From positions 1-64,000 of the forward strand of contig JAJFLQ010000187.1 in NCBI GenBank assembly GCA_021772615.1: a DNA stretch of 64,000 bases, written 5' to 3'. Shown piece by piece: positions 35,389 through 44,713 of this stretch; position 1 is the first letter of the stretch, and each line of letters opens with the position of its first letter. The translations under genes and the position numbers were made by a program. The stretch comes from Verrucomicrobiota bacterium. Its GTDB lineage: Bacteria; Verrucomicrobiota; Lentisphaeria; JABSQK01; JAJFLO01. Below the pieces are notes generated by a model. It was not told where the DNA came from and ran no database searches. It was given only the letters and a program-made list of their open reading frames with translations.

Positions 35389-36791
35389 ACGCGCATGACA
35401 ACGACCCCACAGGCATCGACGCCGTCGCAGCGTATCTGAAGGAACGCCACCGTTTTTTTGGCGCTCTGGTACTCGTGTGGCTGTTTTCACTCATCTTTCT
35501 GGGTGGACTGCTGTATCTGGCGCCGCCATCGGTCGGCGCCGACGGTGAGGACTTTCTTGCGCTCGTGCATACGTTGCAGGAGCACGGTCGTTTTGCCGTC
35601 AGTGAAGATGCACCCCCGATGTATGATCGTGTTCCGCTGTATCCGCTATTTGCGGCCCTATGCTCCGCGCTGCCCGGGCCCGGGTCGGAGCTGCAGAAAA
35701 TTGTCTTTGGCCAGGTCTTGCTGCTGGCCGCTGCTGCCGTCGCGGTCGCCGCTCTTGCCGGCGTGGTACTTGATCCAAAATGGTCGATCGTCGCCGGACT
35801 CATATTTATCACATACCGCGGCCATGTCTTCACCACGGCAATCATCACTCGCGAATCCCTGGCGATTTTACTGTTTTACAGCGGACTACTGTGCGTCTGT
35901 GCCGGCCTTCGGATCGCGAGCGCGCGCACGAAGCGGATGCTGGCCGTCGGCGGACTGGTGTTTGGACTGGGCGCATTGTGCAGGGAGGAGTTGGCCGGCT
36001 ATGCTGTGATTGTCGGACTGTATATCGTCGCCTCGCAGGCTCCATCGCGTACGGCAGCCCTGCGTCGCACGGCCGTGTTTTTCGTTGCGGTTTTTGTGGC
36101 CCTGTCGCCGTGGATGATCCGGAATTATGCGACGGCGAACCGTATTCTGCCGCTGAGCACCGCATTTGGTACCGAGTTTTATGCCGGTAACAACCATGGC
36201 GCAATTGCGCATGGCATCAATTACGGGCAGGCCCCGGTTCTACGGACGACATCCGATCTGGATGCCTTTGAGGTCAATCGTAAATATCGACAACTGGCGA
36301 TCGCGTTCATCATGGAGAATCCTGCACGAGCAGCCCGGCATGCAATCAGTAAAATGAAAATCTATGGTCTGCCAAACAGCCGGGAAATGTTCGGAGCGTA
36401 CCTGTTCTTAATACCCTTGGGATTGATCGTATTCTATCTCGCCGGCCGCGGCGGCCAGCCGAATGCAGGCGCGGTAAGCATGATCATCGTCGCAGCCGCG
36501 GCGCTGGGACTTGTTATGTTGGGCTCTTTGTCGCCGTTGTTCCTGTTACGGGCTACCGGGTCGTATACCGTCCTGCTGGTTATGGGCGCAATCGGTTTGG
36601 TCATCGCGGTGGTGCGATCACCGCGCCGGAACTGGATCTTTCCGGCGCTGTACATCGCTGGTATTGTGCTTGCCGGCATCGTGATTCCGCAGAACCGCTT
36701 ACGCATCGTGCTCGATGCCGGGCTTTGTATCGGCGCTTGTTTTGTCCTGGACGCTGTGTGTACGCGTATCGGACGAATGAATCGGATATGA
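35385..36791 (+). CDS. PMT/ArnT-like multi-pass glycosyltransferase
   Basis: 468 residues from ATG 35385 (ATGA overlap). About ten to twelve membrane helices. After a first helix (ALVLVWLFSLIFLGGLLYL) come ADGEDFLALVHTL and MYDRVPLYPLFAAL, the periplasmic acidic pattern of GT-C glycosyltransferases (D/E near the first loop), and helices such as LVFGLGALCREELAGYAVI. The C-terminal part is mostly helices. It is a polyprenyl-phosphate-sugar-using enzyme by inference. It would act on lipid A, a lipoprotein or another periplasmic acceptor. Confidence 0.75.
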   Translation: MNAHDNDPTGIDAVAAYLKERHRFFGALVLVWLFSLIFLGGLLYLAPPSVGADGEDFLALVHTLQEHGRFAVSEDAPPMYDRVPLYPLFAALCSALPGPGSELQKIVFGQVLLLAAAAVAVAALAGVVLDPKWSIVAGLIFITYRGHVFTTAIITRESLAILLFYSGLLCVCAGLRIASARTKRMLAVGGLVFGLGALCREELAGYAVIVGLYIVASQAPSRTAALRRTAVFFVAVFVALSPWMIRNYATANRILPLSTAFGTEFYAGNNHGAIAHGINYGQAPVLRTTSDLDAFEVNRKYRQLAIAFIMENPARAARHAISKMKIYGLPNSREMFGAYLFLIPLGLIVFYLAGRGGQPNAGAVSMIIVAAAALGLVMLGSLSPLFLLRATGSYTVLLVMGAIGLVIAVVRSPRRNWIFPALYIAGIVLAGIVIPQNRLRIVLDAGLCIGACFVLDAVCTRIGRMNRI

Positions 36792-38941
36792 ATAGAAAGT
36801 CCACATTTTGCATATTCCCATTCGGACGCGTCCCCGCGGATCCGGATGACGACAGCTGCGGTTGCGACAGCGGCGGGCGTCGACTGATCGCGATCGCCCT
36901 CGGGCTCTTGTGCACACTCGGGGCGATCGGCTGGTTTGTGCACCGCACGGTTGAAGACAATCTCCAGCAGCGACTGTCACAGGAATTGGAGACAATACTC
37001 CGCGCGGATGTCTCTGCCATGCTGTTCTGGCTCGAGTCGCAACGGCGCATCGCCCGCACCGCCGCCGGCGATCCCAATGTTGTGCGAACGGTTACCGATA
37101 TCCTCGAACTAAAGGAAGGGCTCATCGATATCGATGAGCTCACACAATCACCACAGCTTCAGGAGTTGCGCCAGACACTCGCGTGGTTTCTCGATGTGCA
37201 TGAATATCCCTGGTTTCTTGTCATCGACCCGTTCGGGATGGTTATTGCGGCGTCCGGAGATAGCGATATCGGTACCTTGATCGCGCCGGAACACTACGCC
37301 AACCTGCATAAAGTCATGGCGAACGAAAGTGTTGTGAGTTTACCCTATTATCGGCGTGAACGCGTGGAACCCAGCACGACGCTGCTGCCGGGTAGTGACG
37401 ATTCCATAAGCCCGACGATTTACGTGGCGGCCCCGATCGCAGATGATACCGGTACGGTTCTGGCAGCGATCGGTTTCCGTGTCCGCCCGGAAGATGACTT
37501 CACCAGAATTCTCTCGATTGCGCAACGTGCAGGCACAGGGCACGCGTATGCGTTTTCTGAGCGTGGTGTGATGCTCACGCAAAGTCCGTATGACAAGCAG
37601 TTGAAAGCGGCGGGTGTGATTCCAGACGGCGATGATTCGCATTCCATGCTGCATCTCGAGATTCGTGCGCCCGAGGGCAACATGATCGCCGGCTTCAGGT
37701 CCAATGTCGATCGGCGCGCGATGCCGCTTACCAGGATGGCTGCCAGTGCAACGGCAGCTGGTGCCGAGGTGAGGTTCCCACGGGTCGTTTCCGATGTTAC
37801 GGGTTATCCGGACTACCGCGGCGTTCCGGTGATCGGCGCCTGGGCCTGGTTGCCCGAGCACCGCTTTGGTGTTGCGGCCGAGATGGATTATGCCGATGCC
37901 TATAAGCCGCTGCTAGTGTTACGGTGTCTGTTCTGGGCGCTTTTCGGGCTGGTGTCGTTGTCTTGCGGGGGTGGCTTTGCTTACCTGGTGGCCAATCAGA
38001 AGATCAGGCAACGTATGAAGAAAGCCGAGGGCGAGGCTCGTCAACTTGGACAATATCGCCTTACCGACAAGATTGGTGAAGGCGGCATGGGGGAGGTGTA
38101 CAAAGCCTGCCATGTGATGTTGCGGCGGCCCACCGCCATAAAACTGCTGCGCCCGGATAAGACCGGCGAAGACGCGTTGGCGCGGTTCGAGCGCGAAGTA
38201 CATCTCACATGTCGGCTCAATCATCCAAACACGATTGCGATCTACGACTACGGCCGTACACCCAACGGCGTATTTTACTACGCGATGGAATATCTCGATG
38301 GTCTCAACCTCGCAGAACTGGTGAAACGCTCCGCACAACAGCGGCCAGCGCGCGTCGTGCACATCATGCGTCAATTGTGCGGCTCATTAAACGAAGCGCA
38401 CGGTATCGGGTTGATCCATCGTGATATCAAGCCCGCCAATGTTCTCTTGTGCCGCCGCGGCGGCTTGGCCGACGTGGTCAAGCTCCTCGATTTCGGGCTC
38501 ATCAAGGATATGTTTAATCGTAGCGGTCCGCAGATCAGTATGACCGACATCGTTGTCGGCACGCCGCATTTCCTGGCGCCGGAGGCAGTGCAGGCGCCCG
38601 AACTCGTTGATGCGCGGAGCGATTTGTATGCTCTCGGGCTTGTCGGCTATTACCTTCTGACCGGGCAGTATGTGTTTGTCGGGACGTCCGCCATCGATAT
38701 CTGCATGAAACACGTCAAAGAGCCGCCGGTGCCGCCATCGTCACGGATTCGTTCGTCGATTCCGAAAGACCTCGAGGACGTGATCATGTGCTGTCTGGAG
38801 AAAAAACCGGCACAGCGACCGTCCTCGGCTCTGGACCTGATGCGACGGCTGGATGCCTGTGCGTGCGCGCATGAATGGACGCAGGACAGGGCGCGAGACT
38901 GGTGGCGCGACAACGATCCGACGGAGGAGCGGCGAGAGTAA
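36788..38941 (+). CDS. Receptor Ser/Thr protein kinase with dCache-like sensor
   Basis: 717 residues from ATG 36788 (ATGA overlap). N-terminal helix at about 33-52, an extracytoplasmic sensor domain at about 55-372 (DPFGMVIAASGD, IYVAAPIADDTG, typical of dCache/PAS-like folds), second helix at 375-402, then a Hanks-type kinase from 423: GEGGMGEVYKA (Gly loop), K452 (AIKLL), HRDIKPANVLL (D546), LLDFGLIK (568-570) and GTPHFLAPEA (activation/APE). Orientation is reversed from PknB: sensor N-terminal, kinase C-terminal. It is the last gene of the ATGA-coupled operon and may regulate the products of the other three. Confidence 0.92.
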   Translation: MNRKSTFCIFPFGRVPADPDDDSCGCDSGGRRLIAIALGLLCTLGAIGWFVHRTVEDNLQQRLSQELETILRADVSAMLFWLESQRRIARTAAGDPNVVRTVTDILELKEGLIDIDELTQSPQLQELRQTLAWFLDVHEYPWFLVIDPFGMVIAASGDSDIGTLIAPEHYANLHKVMANESVVSLPYYRRERVEPSTTLLPGSDDSISPTIYVAAPIADDTGTVLAAIGFRVRPEDDFTRILSIAQRAGTGHAYAFSERGVMLTQSPYDKQLKAAGVIPDGDDSHSMLHLEIRAPEGNMIAGFRSNVDRRAMPLTRMAASATAAGAEVRFPRVVSDVTGYPDYRGVPVIGAWAWLPEHRFGVAAEMDYADAYKPLLVLRCLFWALFGLVSLSCGGGFAYLVANQKIRQRMKKAEGEARQLGQYRLTDKIGEGGMGEVYKACHVMLRRPTAIKLLRPDKTGEDALARFEREVHLTCRLNHPNTIAIYDYGRTPNGVFYYAMEYLDGLNLAELVKRSAQQRPARVVHIMRQLCGSLNEAHGIGLIHRDIKPANVLLCRRGGLADVVKLLDFGLIKDMFNRSGPQISMTDIVVGTPHFLAPEAVQAPELVDARSDLYALGLVGYYLLTGQYVFVGTSAIDICMKHVKEPPVPPSSRIRSSIPKDLEDVIMCCLEKKPAQRPSSALDLMRRLDACACAHEWTQDRARDWWRDNDPTEERRE

Positions 38942-39306
38942 TCTGCTGACAGTTGCGAAACACACGTCGTCGCGGCACGTATGTAGGTACAAAACCGCAA
39001 GAACAGACATCTGCGGAATAACAGGCGAACCGGCCACGAATGGTACCTTGGAGTACAGGCTTTGAGCTTGCTTCCAAATACTGTAGATTTTCGCTGGAGT
39101 TCGCGCTTTATGGCGTGCTTGCGCCATACCCGCCGCCATACTCCCCGTAGCGTGAGACCCACACTGAAGTGTGAACGCCAACAGAACGCCCACCTTGCTT
39201 CGTTACCTGTGTGTACCGCGCATTGAGCTGACAACGGGCGGGGGCGGTACGGGCGGCATGACATTTGCCCGCCCGCAGCCGCCACCACGCGCACCGTCCG
39301 TCACAG
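38942..39306. other. Intergenic region with REP-like copy
   Basis: 365 bases between two convergent genes. It holds REP-like copy C (39093-39184) and a stem CGGGCGG/CCGCCCG (39250-39256 and 39269-39275) 30-55 bases after the glmS stop that could be its terminator. Confidence 0.5.
39093..39184 (-). repeat. REP-like element, copy C
   Basis: CGCTGGAGTTCGCGCTTTAT near the left and CACACTGAAGTGTGAACGCC near the right resemble the two arms of copy A, in the opposite orientation. Arms pair imperfectly (GTTC/GAAC-type core). Confidence 0.65.
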
Positions 39307-41178
39307 TTACTTTACGGTAACGGTCTTTGCCAGATTGCGCGGTTGATCGATGTCCTCGCCGCGAAGATCCGCTATGTGGTAGGCCAACAGTTGCAACGGA
39401 ATGGCGATGATAAGCGGGGACGTCAATTCCTCGGTACGCGGCACCCAGATCATATCATTCGGCTGCGAGGTAATGTCCGTCGGATCGCCGCCGGGATCGA
39501 CGCCCGTTTGCGGAATCTTCTCGTCACCGTCGTAGGACACCGCGATTACCGGCCCGCTGCGCGCCTTAATTTCCATGATGTTCCCGACCATCTCGTCGTA
39601 GGTAGGTCCTTCACAGGCTATGGCGGTAACAAACATGTTCGGCTCTACGAGCGCGATCGGACCGTGCTTCATTTCGCCTGCGGAATACGCCTCGGCGTGG
39701 ATGTAGCTGATTTCCTTCAGCTTGAGTGCGCCTTCCATGGCAGACGGCAGGTTCACGCCGCGTGCAAGATAAAGGGCATTGGGCTTCTCGTAGTATTTCT
39801 TGGCAACTTCGATAACGTCCGGCTCACGGGTGAGAACTTCCTCTGCCTGTTTCGGAAGTTTCAGCAGCGCAGCTTTCAGTTTGCGAATTTCATCCGGCGG
39901 GCATGAGCCGCGGACCTCGGCAAAATAGAGACACAACAACTCGATGGTCAATACCTGCATAGAATACGCCTTGGTCGACGCAACACTGATCTCGGGACCC
40001 GCCTGAATGTAGGCGACGCCGTCGCTCTCGCGAGCGATCGAGCTGTCTACGACGTTGATCACACTCACGACCTTAGCGCCTTTCCGCTTCATCGCCCGCA
40101 ACGCCTCAAGCGTATCTGCGGTCTCTCCGGACTGGCTGACGACGACGCACAGCGTGTTCTTCGGGATCACCGGGTCGCGGACCTGCAGCTCGGCCGCCAG
40201 GTCGCCCTCGGTAGGGATGCGGGCGAGCTTGTCCATCAGGAAACGCCCGACAAGGCCGGCGTGCATCGCCGTGCCGCAGGCGGTGAATATCACCTTTTCG
40301 AATCCCTTGATCTCGTCGACGGTCAGCCCGATGTTTTCGAAGTGAATCGGATCGTCGACAGAGTTGAGACGGCCCGCCATGCACGCACGCATTGCGTCGG
40401 GCTGCTCGTGGATCTCCTTGTGCATGAACTTCTTGTACCCACCTTTTTGTGCCGCGTCTGCCGGCCACGGAATGACATAAGGCTCGCGCTCTACCGGGTT
40501 GCAATCCAGGTCTGTGATCTCGACGCCGTCACGTGTGATCTTGCAGATTTCGTCGTCGTCAATCACATAGACCCGGTCGGTCTCCGCGCGGATGGCGCCC
40601 ATATCGGATGCAATGTAGTTTTCTCCGTCACCTATACCTACGACAAGTGGTGAAAAGCGGCGTACCGCAATCATCTCGTCGGGGCTGTCGGCACAGATAC
40701 AGCCGATCGCGAACGCGCCGTGAAGTTGCCTGACGGCCTCGCACACCGCTGCCCTCAGATCGCCTTTGTAATATTTCTCAACCAGGTGCGCTACGACTTC
40801 AGTGTCCGTTTGGCTGCGGAATGCATATCCTTCGGCGGTGAGCGATTTACGCAATTCCTGGTAATTATCCAGGATTCCGTTGTGTACTACCGCGATCTTA
40901 TTGTTCTGGCTGAGATGAGGATGGGAATTCTCGATCGACGGTTTTCCGTGCGTTGCCCAGCGCGTGTGACCGATGCCGAGCGGACCCGGCAGCGGTGCCT
41001 CGTCGAGCGATGTTTCCATATTATTCAGATTGCCGACGACCTTTCGTGTCGTCAGTCCCTTGCCTGTGACCACCGCGATGCCGGCGGAATCATAGCCGCG
41101 ATACTCCAGGCGACGCAATCCGGAGAAGCAAATTGAAGAAGCTTCGCGATCGCCGATATAGCCCACTATTCCACACAT
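39307..41178 (-). CDS. glmS: Glutamine-fructose-6-phosphate transaminase (isomerizing)
   Basis: 623 residues (usual about 610). N-terminal nucleophile Cys2 (MCGIVGYIGDREA), glutaminase residues GHTRWATHGKPS and NGILDNYQELR, then two SIS domains: CGTAMHAGLVGR, VVSQSGETADTL (phosphate binding) and LARGVNLPSAMEGALKLKE, with C-terminal PRNLAKTVTVK. Makes glucosamine-6-phosphate for peptidoglycan and LPS. Start ATG 41178 is behind AGGAGG. No glmS ribozyme was recognised. It stands alone, minus strand. Confidence 0.97.
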   Translation of the reverse strand: MCGIVGYIGDREASSICFSGLRRLEYRGYDSAGIAVVTGKGLTTRKVVGNLNNMETSLDEAPLPGPLGIGHTRWATHGKPSIENSHPHLSQNNKIAVVHNGILDNYQELRKSLTAEGYAFRSQTDTEVVAHLVEKYYKGDLRAAVCEAVRQLHGAFAIGCICADSPDEMIAVRRFSPLVVGIGDGENYIASDMGAIRAETDRVYVIDDDEICKITRDGVEITDLDCNPVEREPYVIPWPADAAQKGGYKKFMHKEIHEQPDAMRACMAGRLNSVDDPIHFENIGLTVDEIKGFEKVIFTACGTAMHAGLVGRFLMDKLARIPTEGDLAAELQVRDPVIPKNTLCVVVSQSGETADTLEALRAMKRKGAKVVSVINVVDSSIARESDGVAYIQAGPEISVASTKAYSMQVLTIELLCLYFAEVRGSCPPDEIRKLKAALLKLPKQAEEVLTREPDVIEVAKKYYEKPNALYLARGVNLPSAMEGALKLKEISYIHAEAYSAGEMKHGPIALVEPNMFVTAIACEGPTYDEMVGNIMEIKARSGPVIAVSYDGDEKIPQTGVDPGGDPTDITSQPNDMIWVPRTEELTSPLIIAIPLQLLAYHIADLRGEDIDQPRNLAKTVTVK

Positions 41179-41815
41179 TGTAAACCTCCTGAAATGATTA
41201 TTGTTTCGGAAAAATCAAAACGCACAATAGAAGCGCCGTCTTTAGATTTGCAACTGCGTGCGAGAAATATTCGGGTCTGACAGACTGCCAGGAGGTCCGA
41301 TAGTGGCTGACCTGCACACGTGGTACGACGTGTGCGCCGTCGCCCGGACCTATTGAGTCACTGGTATGTGCGCCCCGCGCAGATGTGTTCCAATTTGATA
41401 CGTTCGGATGTGTCGAATCCAAACTACTGGCAGCCTGTCGAACGTTGGTGTCGGAACGAGGAATTTGAGAAACCGAAAGCATTTTTTTCGAATTCAGGGC
41501 GAATATTGCACATATGTAACCCGATTTCGGGAAAATATGTACCTAATTCTGTCATTTTCGCAGTCGGCGTGTCCAAAGTCCGACAGGCGGCTAGCTGTCG
41601 AGTTCCTGCAATATCAAACTCTTTTTGAGGTTTGGGGAGTTATGGCATGATATATGCTACAAAGTCGTTGCGTGGACCGAGGAAGAATAGCGGTCTGTCA
41701 AGTTTTGAAAAAAATGGCGATCAAGGTGAAAAACTTTCCTGCCCAGGTTAAGTTGACCGTGATTCATGTCGAAGTTAATCATTGGAGCTAATTCTTCAGC
41801 GAAGGAGGGTTACAC
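41179..41815. other. Intergenic region between glmS and unknown gene
   Basis: 637 bases between divergent genes. Open frames are short and without similarity. I see one stem CCCGA-TT-TCGGG (41520-41531) flanked by ATATGTA repeats, of unknown role; otherwise nothing identifiable. Confidence 0.4.
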
Positions 41816-42493
41816 ATGATACGTCCGAACTGCCGACTGCAATTTACACCGGAAGATCTGAATTTTATCGCTGCTGTTCTAGGTGGTGGCGATACCGACG
41901 CGCAGTTAACGTCTCTGTTCTCTGATCCGGAATCCCTCGACCTCATCCTCGACAAAGGCGACATCCTCACAAAAATTCTTGAAGATCCTGGGTGTCTCGA
42001 CATATCGGATCACCTTTACTTTTATATACTCGTGCGTCATGTACTGAAGCGTAGCGAGATCGACAATACGGTCTTGACCGAATACATCGCTGAGTTATTG
42101 TCCGAGTATGCTCGCGCGGAACGCTCGCGGAATCCTGCCGTGGCGGAGCACACGTCGATTCATTACCTCACGGATGTGATACAGGCATTGGAGAAAGCGG
42201 ACGACAGGATGCGCTTTTTTATTCGCGTGTTTATCGGGAACTACACATTGTTTCTCTCCGGTTTATTTCCTGGTTATCTCAATCATCGTACACGGTACAA
42301 GTCGGCGCCCGACATCGAATATTATGAGCGGCTCGGCAAGTCGCACTATCGTATCGCCAGCACGCATCAACTGGCGTACAAGTATGAATTGAGTACGATA
42401 CTGGCCGATCTATCGTCGTATTATCACAGGATCAGACTCGCGTTGAACGATCTGTCGAAGCGCCTTGTGTTTCTCGAAGCGCCCGGGTATTGA
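41816..42493 (+). CDS. Conserved-looking protein of unknown function
   Basis: 225 residues, behind AAGGAGG (a near-perfect ribosome site at about 41803), so it is translated well. No domain is recognised. The sequence is mostly helical, acidic at first (FTPEDLNFIAAVLGGGDTDAQL; LTSLFSDPESLDLILDKGD), with a conserved-looking KYELSTILADLSSYYHRIRLALNDLSKR at the end. No membrane helix, no signal peptide. It is flanked by glmS (divergent) and the cbiX/apgM pair (same strand, 340 bases). A role cannot be named. Confidence 0.7.
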   Translation: MIRPNCRLQFTPEDLNFIAAVLGGGDTDAQLTSLFSDPESLDLILDKGDILTKILEDPGCLDISDHLYFYILVRHVLKRSEIDNTVLTEYIAELLSEYARAERSRNPAVAEHTSIHYLTDVIQALEKADDRMRFFIRVFIGNYTLFLSGLFPGYLNHRTRYKSAPDIEYYERLGKSHYRIASTHQLAYKYELSTILADLSSYYHRIRLALNDLSKRLVFLEAPGY

Positions 42494-42835
42494 ACCGTCC
42501 TGCATTTCAGTACGTCGACTTGCCGTCGCGGCAGCTCGGCCCTCAATGTCGTTGAATGAGGACCCCCTTGTCGTACGACATGAAAATACGACCCTCGCCG
42601 GAGCTCACGGCTTTAGATGTGGCTTTTCCGGCGCTACGCATCACGCCCACGCACATCTAAAGCTGGTGTTGTGAACGAAGATGCTCAATTCAACGGCATT
42701 GGCACGGCGCTCCGCGTAGCCGAAACGGCAACATTGCTGAATTTCCCGCAAACTTTCCCACTCACGTCGTGGCCATCCCGATGTATTTTTCTATTTCCGT
42801 TTTGTGATGCCGGTGGTAGCGGTTTAGAATAGGTC
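42494..42835. other. Intergenic region with REP-like fragment
   Basis: 342 bases without a gene. It contains copy D of the REP-like family (42598-42676). No other element seen. Confidence 0.45.
42598..42676 (+). repeat. REP-like element, copy D
   Basis: GCTTTAGATGTG (42610-42621) and CACATCTAAAGC (42652-42663) are perfect 12-base arms. The outer GGAGCTCAC and GTTGTGAAC fit the family's arms loosely. A related one follows copy B at 44611. Confidence 0.55.
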
Positions 42836-43225
42836 ATGCCAAGGGCACTCCTTATTATCGATCACGGTTCGCGGAGGCAAGAGGCGAATGCAATGCTCGA
42901 GTCGGTAGCGGACCTGCTTCGGGCATTGCAGCCGGCTATTATCGTGAGGTCAGCGCATATGGAGTTGGCGGAGCCAACGATTGCACAGGGGTTCAAGGCG
43001 TGCGTAGACGCCGGGGCGCACGATGTGACGGTTCATCCGTATATGCTGTCACCCGGACGCCATTCAACCGTAGATATACCCCGAATGGTTGGTGATGTAG
43101 CGGCAGCGTTTCCCAACATAACATATCGGGTAACGGAGCCGCTCGGTATTCACCCGGATATCGCAGGAGTAGTGCTCGAACGATCGGGCTTTTCGCCTCG
43201 AGCCGATACAACAACGAACACGTGA
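42836..43225 (+). CDS. cbiX: CbiX/SirB-like small chelatase
   Basis: 129 residues. ALLIIDHGSRRQEANAM carries the metal-binding His, and HPYMLSPGRHSTVDIPR is the second conserved site. MELAEPTIAQGF matches the small CbiX (sirohydrochlorin cobaltochelatase/ferrochelatase) pattern. It inserts Co or Fe into sirohydrochlorin. No other cobalamin or siroheme gene is present here; the adjacent gene is apgM, whose start codon is 11 bases downstream. Confidence 0.85.
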   Translation: MPRALLIIDHGSRRQEANAMLESVADLLRALQPAIIVRSAHMELAEPTIAQGFKACVDAGAHDVTVHPYMLSPGRHSTVDIPRMVGDVAAAFPNITYRVTEPLGIHPDIAGVVLERSGFSPRADTTTNT

Positions 43226-43236
43226 CGATTGAGCCA

Positions 43237-44445
43237 ATGACCAAGACCATTCTTATTCTCACCGACGGCATGGCCGACGAAACGATACCCGAGCTGGGCG
43301 GCAAAACGCCGGTCGAGTATGCCGAGACACCACACATGGACGCCATCGCCCGCGACGGCGCGTGCGGAACGTTTCTGACCCTGCCGGCCGGATATCCCAC
43401 ATCTTCGGACGTCGCGAACATGTCGGTCATGGGGTACGCGCCTGCACAGTTCTACACCGGGCGCGGCCCACTCGAAGCGGTCAGTCAGGGTATCGACCTG
43501 GCGCCGAATGACGTTGCGTGGCGCTGTAATCTGATCAATGTCGATGGCGATATTCTGACGGATTACTCCGGCGGTCACATCGAAACCGCTGACGCCCGGC
43601 AGTTGATCGCCGACCTCGGCGATGTGTTAAACAGTGAAAAAATTACATTTCATCCCGGCGTGAGTTACCGCAATCTTATGATTACTCACGGCGCCGAGTT
43701 TACGGACGATGTTGCCTACGAAAAGCCGGATTCGTCTCAGGGTAAAAACATCCATGATATCCTGTTGAAGCCTAATGGATCGAGCCCGGCGGCCGCGGCG
43801 ACCGTCGCGTTCCTCAATGACCTTATGCTGCGCTCACGGTCGCTGCTGGCGTCGCATCCGATAAACCTTGAACGTGACGTGCCGGCCAACATGAGCTGGC
43901 TGTGGAGTCCAGGGCGGCGACCCGATTTGCCGCCGTTTTCGGAAAAATATGCCGGTGCGAGAGGGGCAATCATCAGTGCGGTAGATGTGATTTTCGGGTT
44001 GGGGATATGTGCCGGGATGGACGTGATCAAAGTGCCGGGCGCAACTGGCTTCATCGATACCAACTACGAGGGGAAAGCAGACGCCGCTGCGGCCGCGCTG
44101 GACGACCATGATTTTATTTATCTTCACGTCGAGGCCGCTGACGAATGCGGACATATGGGTGATTTGAAGTTGAAAATGCGGGCGATCGAAGACATTGATG
44201 CCAGGCTCATAGGCCGGTTGCGGCACAACTTGAAGGGGCGCGACGTGACGTATGCCGTGCTCCCGGATCATCCGGTGCCGGTCCGGCTTCGCCTGCATAC
44301 CCGTGACCCCGTGCCGTTCGCCATCTGTGGTCCGCATATCAAGCCGGACGCATGCCGGATATTTTCGGAACGTGAAGCGCTGTCCGGCGACATCGGGTAC
44401 CTGGAAGGCGATCAGTTAATGCGACGGATACTGAATTGTCCCTGA
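43237..44445 (+). CDS. apgM: Cofactor-independent phosphoglycerate mutase, archaeal type
   Basis: 402 residues from ATG 43237; a GTG at 43222 overlapping the cbiX stop is another option. ApgM layout: ILILTDGMADE (metal-binding Asp), PAGYPTSSDVANMSVMGY (nucleophile Ser in TSSDVANMS), GRGPLEAVSQGIDL, IFGLGICAGMDVIKVPGATGF, HVEAADECGHMGD (metal His) and LPDHPVPVRLRLHT. Converts 3-phosphoglycerate to 2-phosphoglycerate in glycolysis. The archaeal-type enzyme is used by many bacteria outside the Proteobacteria and Firmicutes main groups. Confidence 0.95.
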   Translation: MTKTILILTDGMADETIPELGGKTPVEYAETPHMDAIARDGACGTFLTLPAGYPTSSDVANMSVMGYAPAQFYTGRGPLEAVSQGIDLAPNDVAWRCNLINVDGDILTDYSGGHIETADARQLIADLGDVLNSEKITFHPGVSYRNLMITHGAEFTDDVAYEKPDSSQGKNIHDILLKPNGSSPAAAATVAFLNDLMLRSRSLLASHPINLERDVPANMSWLWSPGRRPDLPPFSEKYAGARGAIISAVDVIFGLGICAGMDVIKVPGATGFIDTNYEGKADAAAAALDDHDFIYLHVEAADECGHMGDLKLKMRAIEDIDARLIGRLRHNLKGRDVTYAVLPDHPVPVRLRLHTRDPVPFAICGPHIKPDACRIFSEREALSGDIGYLEGDQLMRRILNCP

Positions 44446-44493
44446 CATTTGCGTGCAATCGGCGTCGGCAGGACATGCAGCGTGCATTGCTAT

Positions 44494-44596
44494 TGTTGGA
44501 GTTCACACTTTAGTGTGGGTTTCACGTAACCTCATATCACGTGGAGCGATTCGCTGGACGAAGGCGCAAGCACGCTAAAGCGCGAACTTCCAACAG
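44494..44596 (+). repeat. REP-like element, copy B
   Basis: TTGTTGGAGTTCACACTTTA and CACGCTAAAGCGCGAACTT match both arms of copy A (20903-20997), with one extra T in the right arm and a different middle. Intergenic between apgM and the HIT gene. Confidence 0.8.
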
Positions 44597-44610
44597 ACGG
44601 CGACGTGCTA

Positions 44611-44692
44611 TGTTTGGAGGTGTTCACAGCTTCAGATGTGCCGTTTTGGCTTCAGTAGGACATGCTGCTGTCCGGCTGAATGCACGCCAACG
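44611..44692 (+). repeat. REP-like fragment next to copy B
   Basis: GGAGGTGTTCACAGCTTCAGATGTG resembles copy D (GGAGCTCACGGCTTTAGATGTG); the right arm is degraded. It suggests a second subfamily. Confidence 0.4.
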
Positions 44693-44713
44693 CGGTTTAA
44701 TGATCATGCGGCG

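Noticed and set aside
41179..41400. glmS ribozyme upstream of glmS
   Set aside because: No ribozyme core was recognised and the ribosome site AGGAGG is directly before the start as in ordinary genes.
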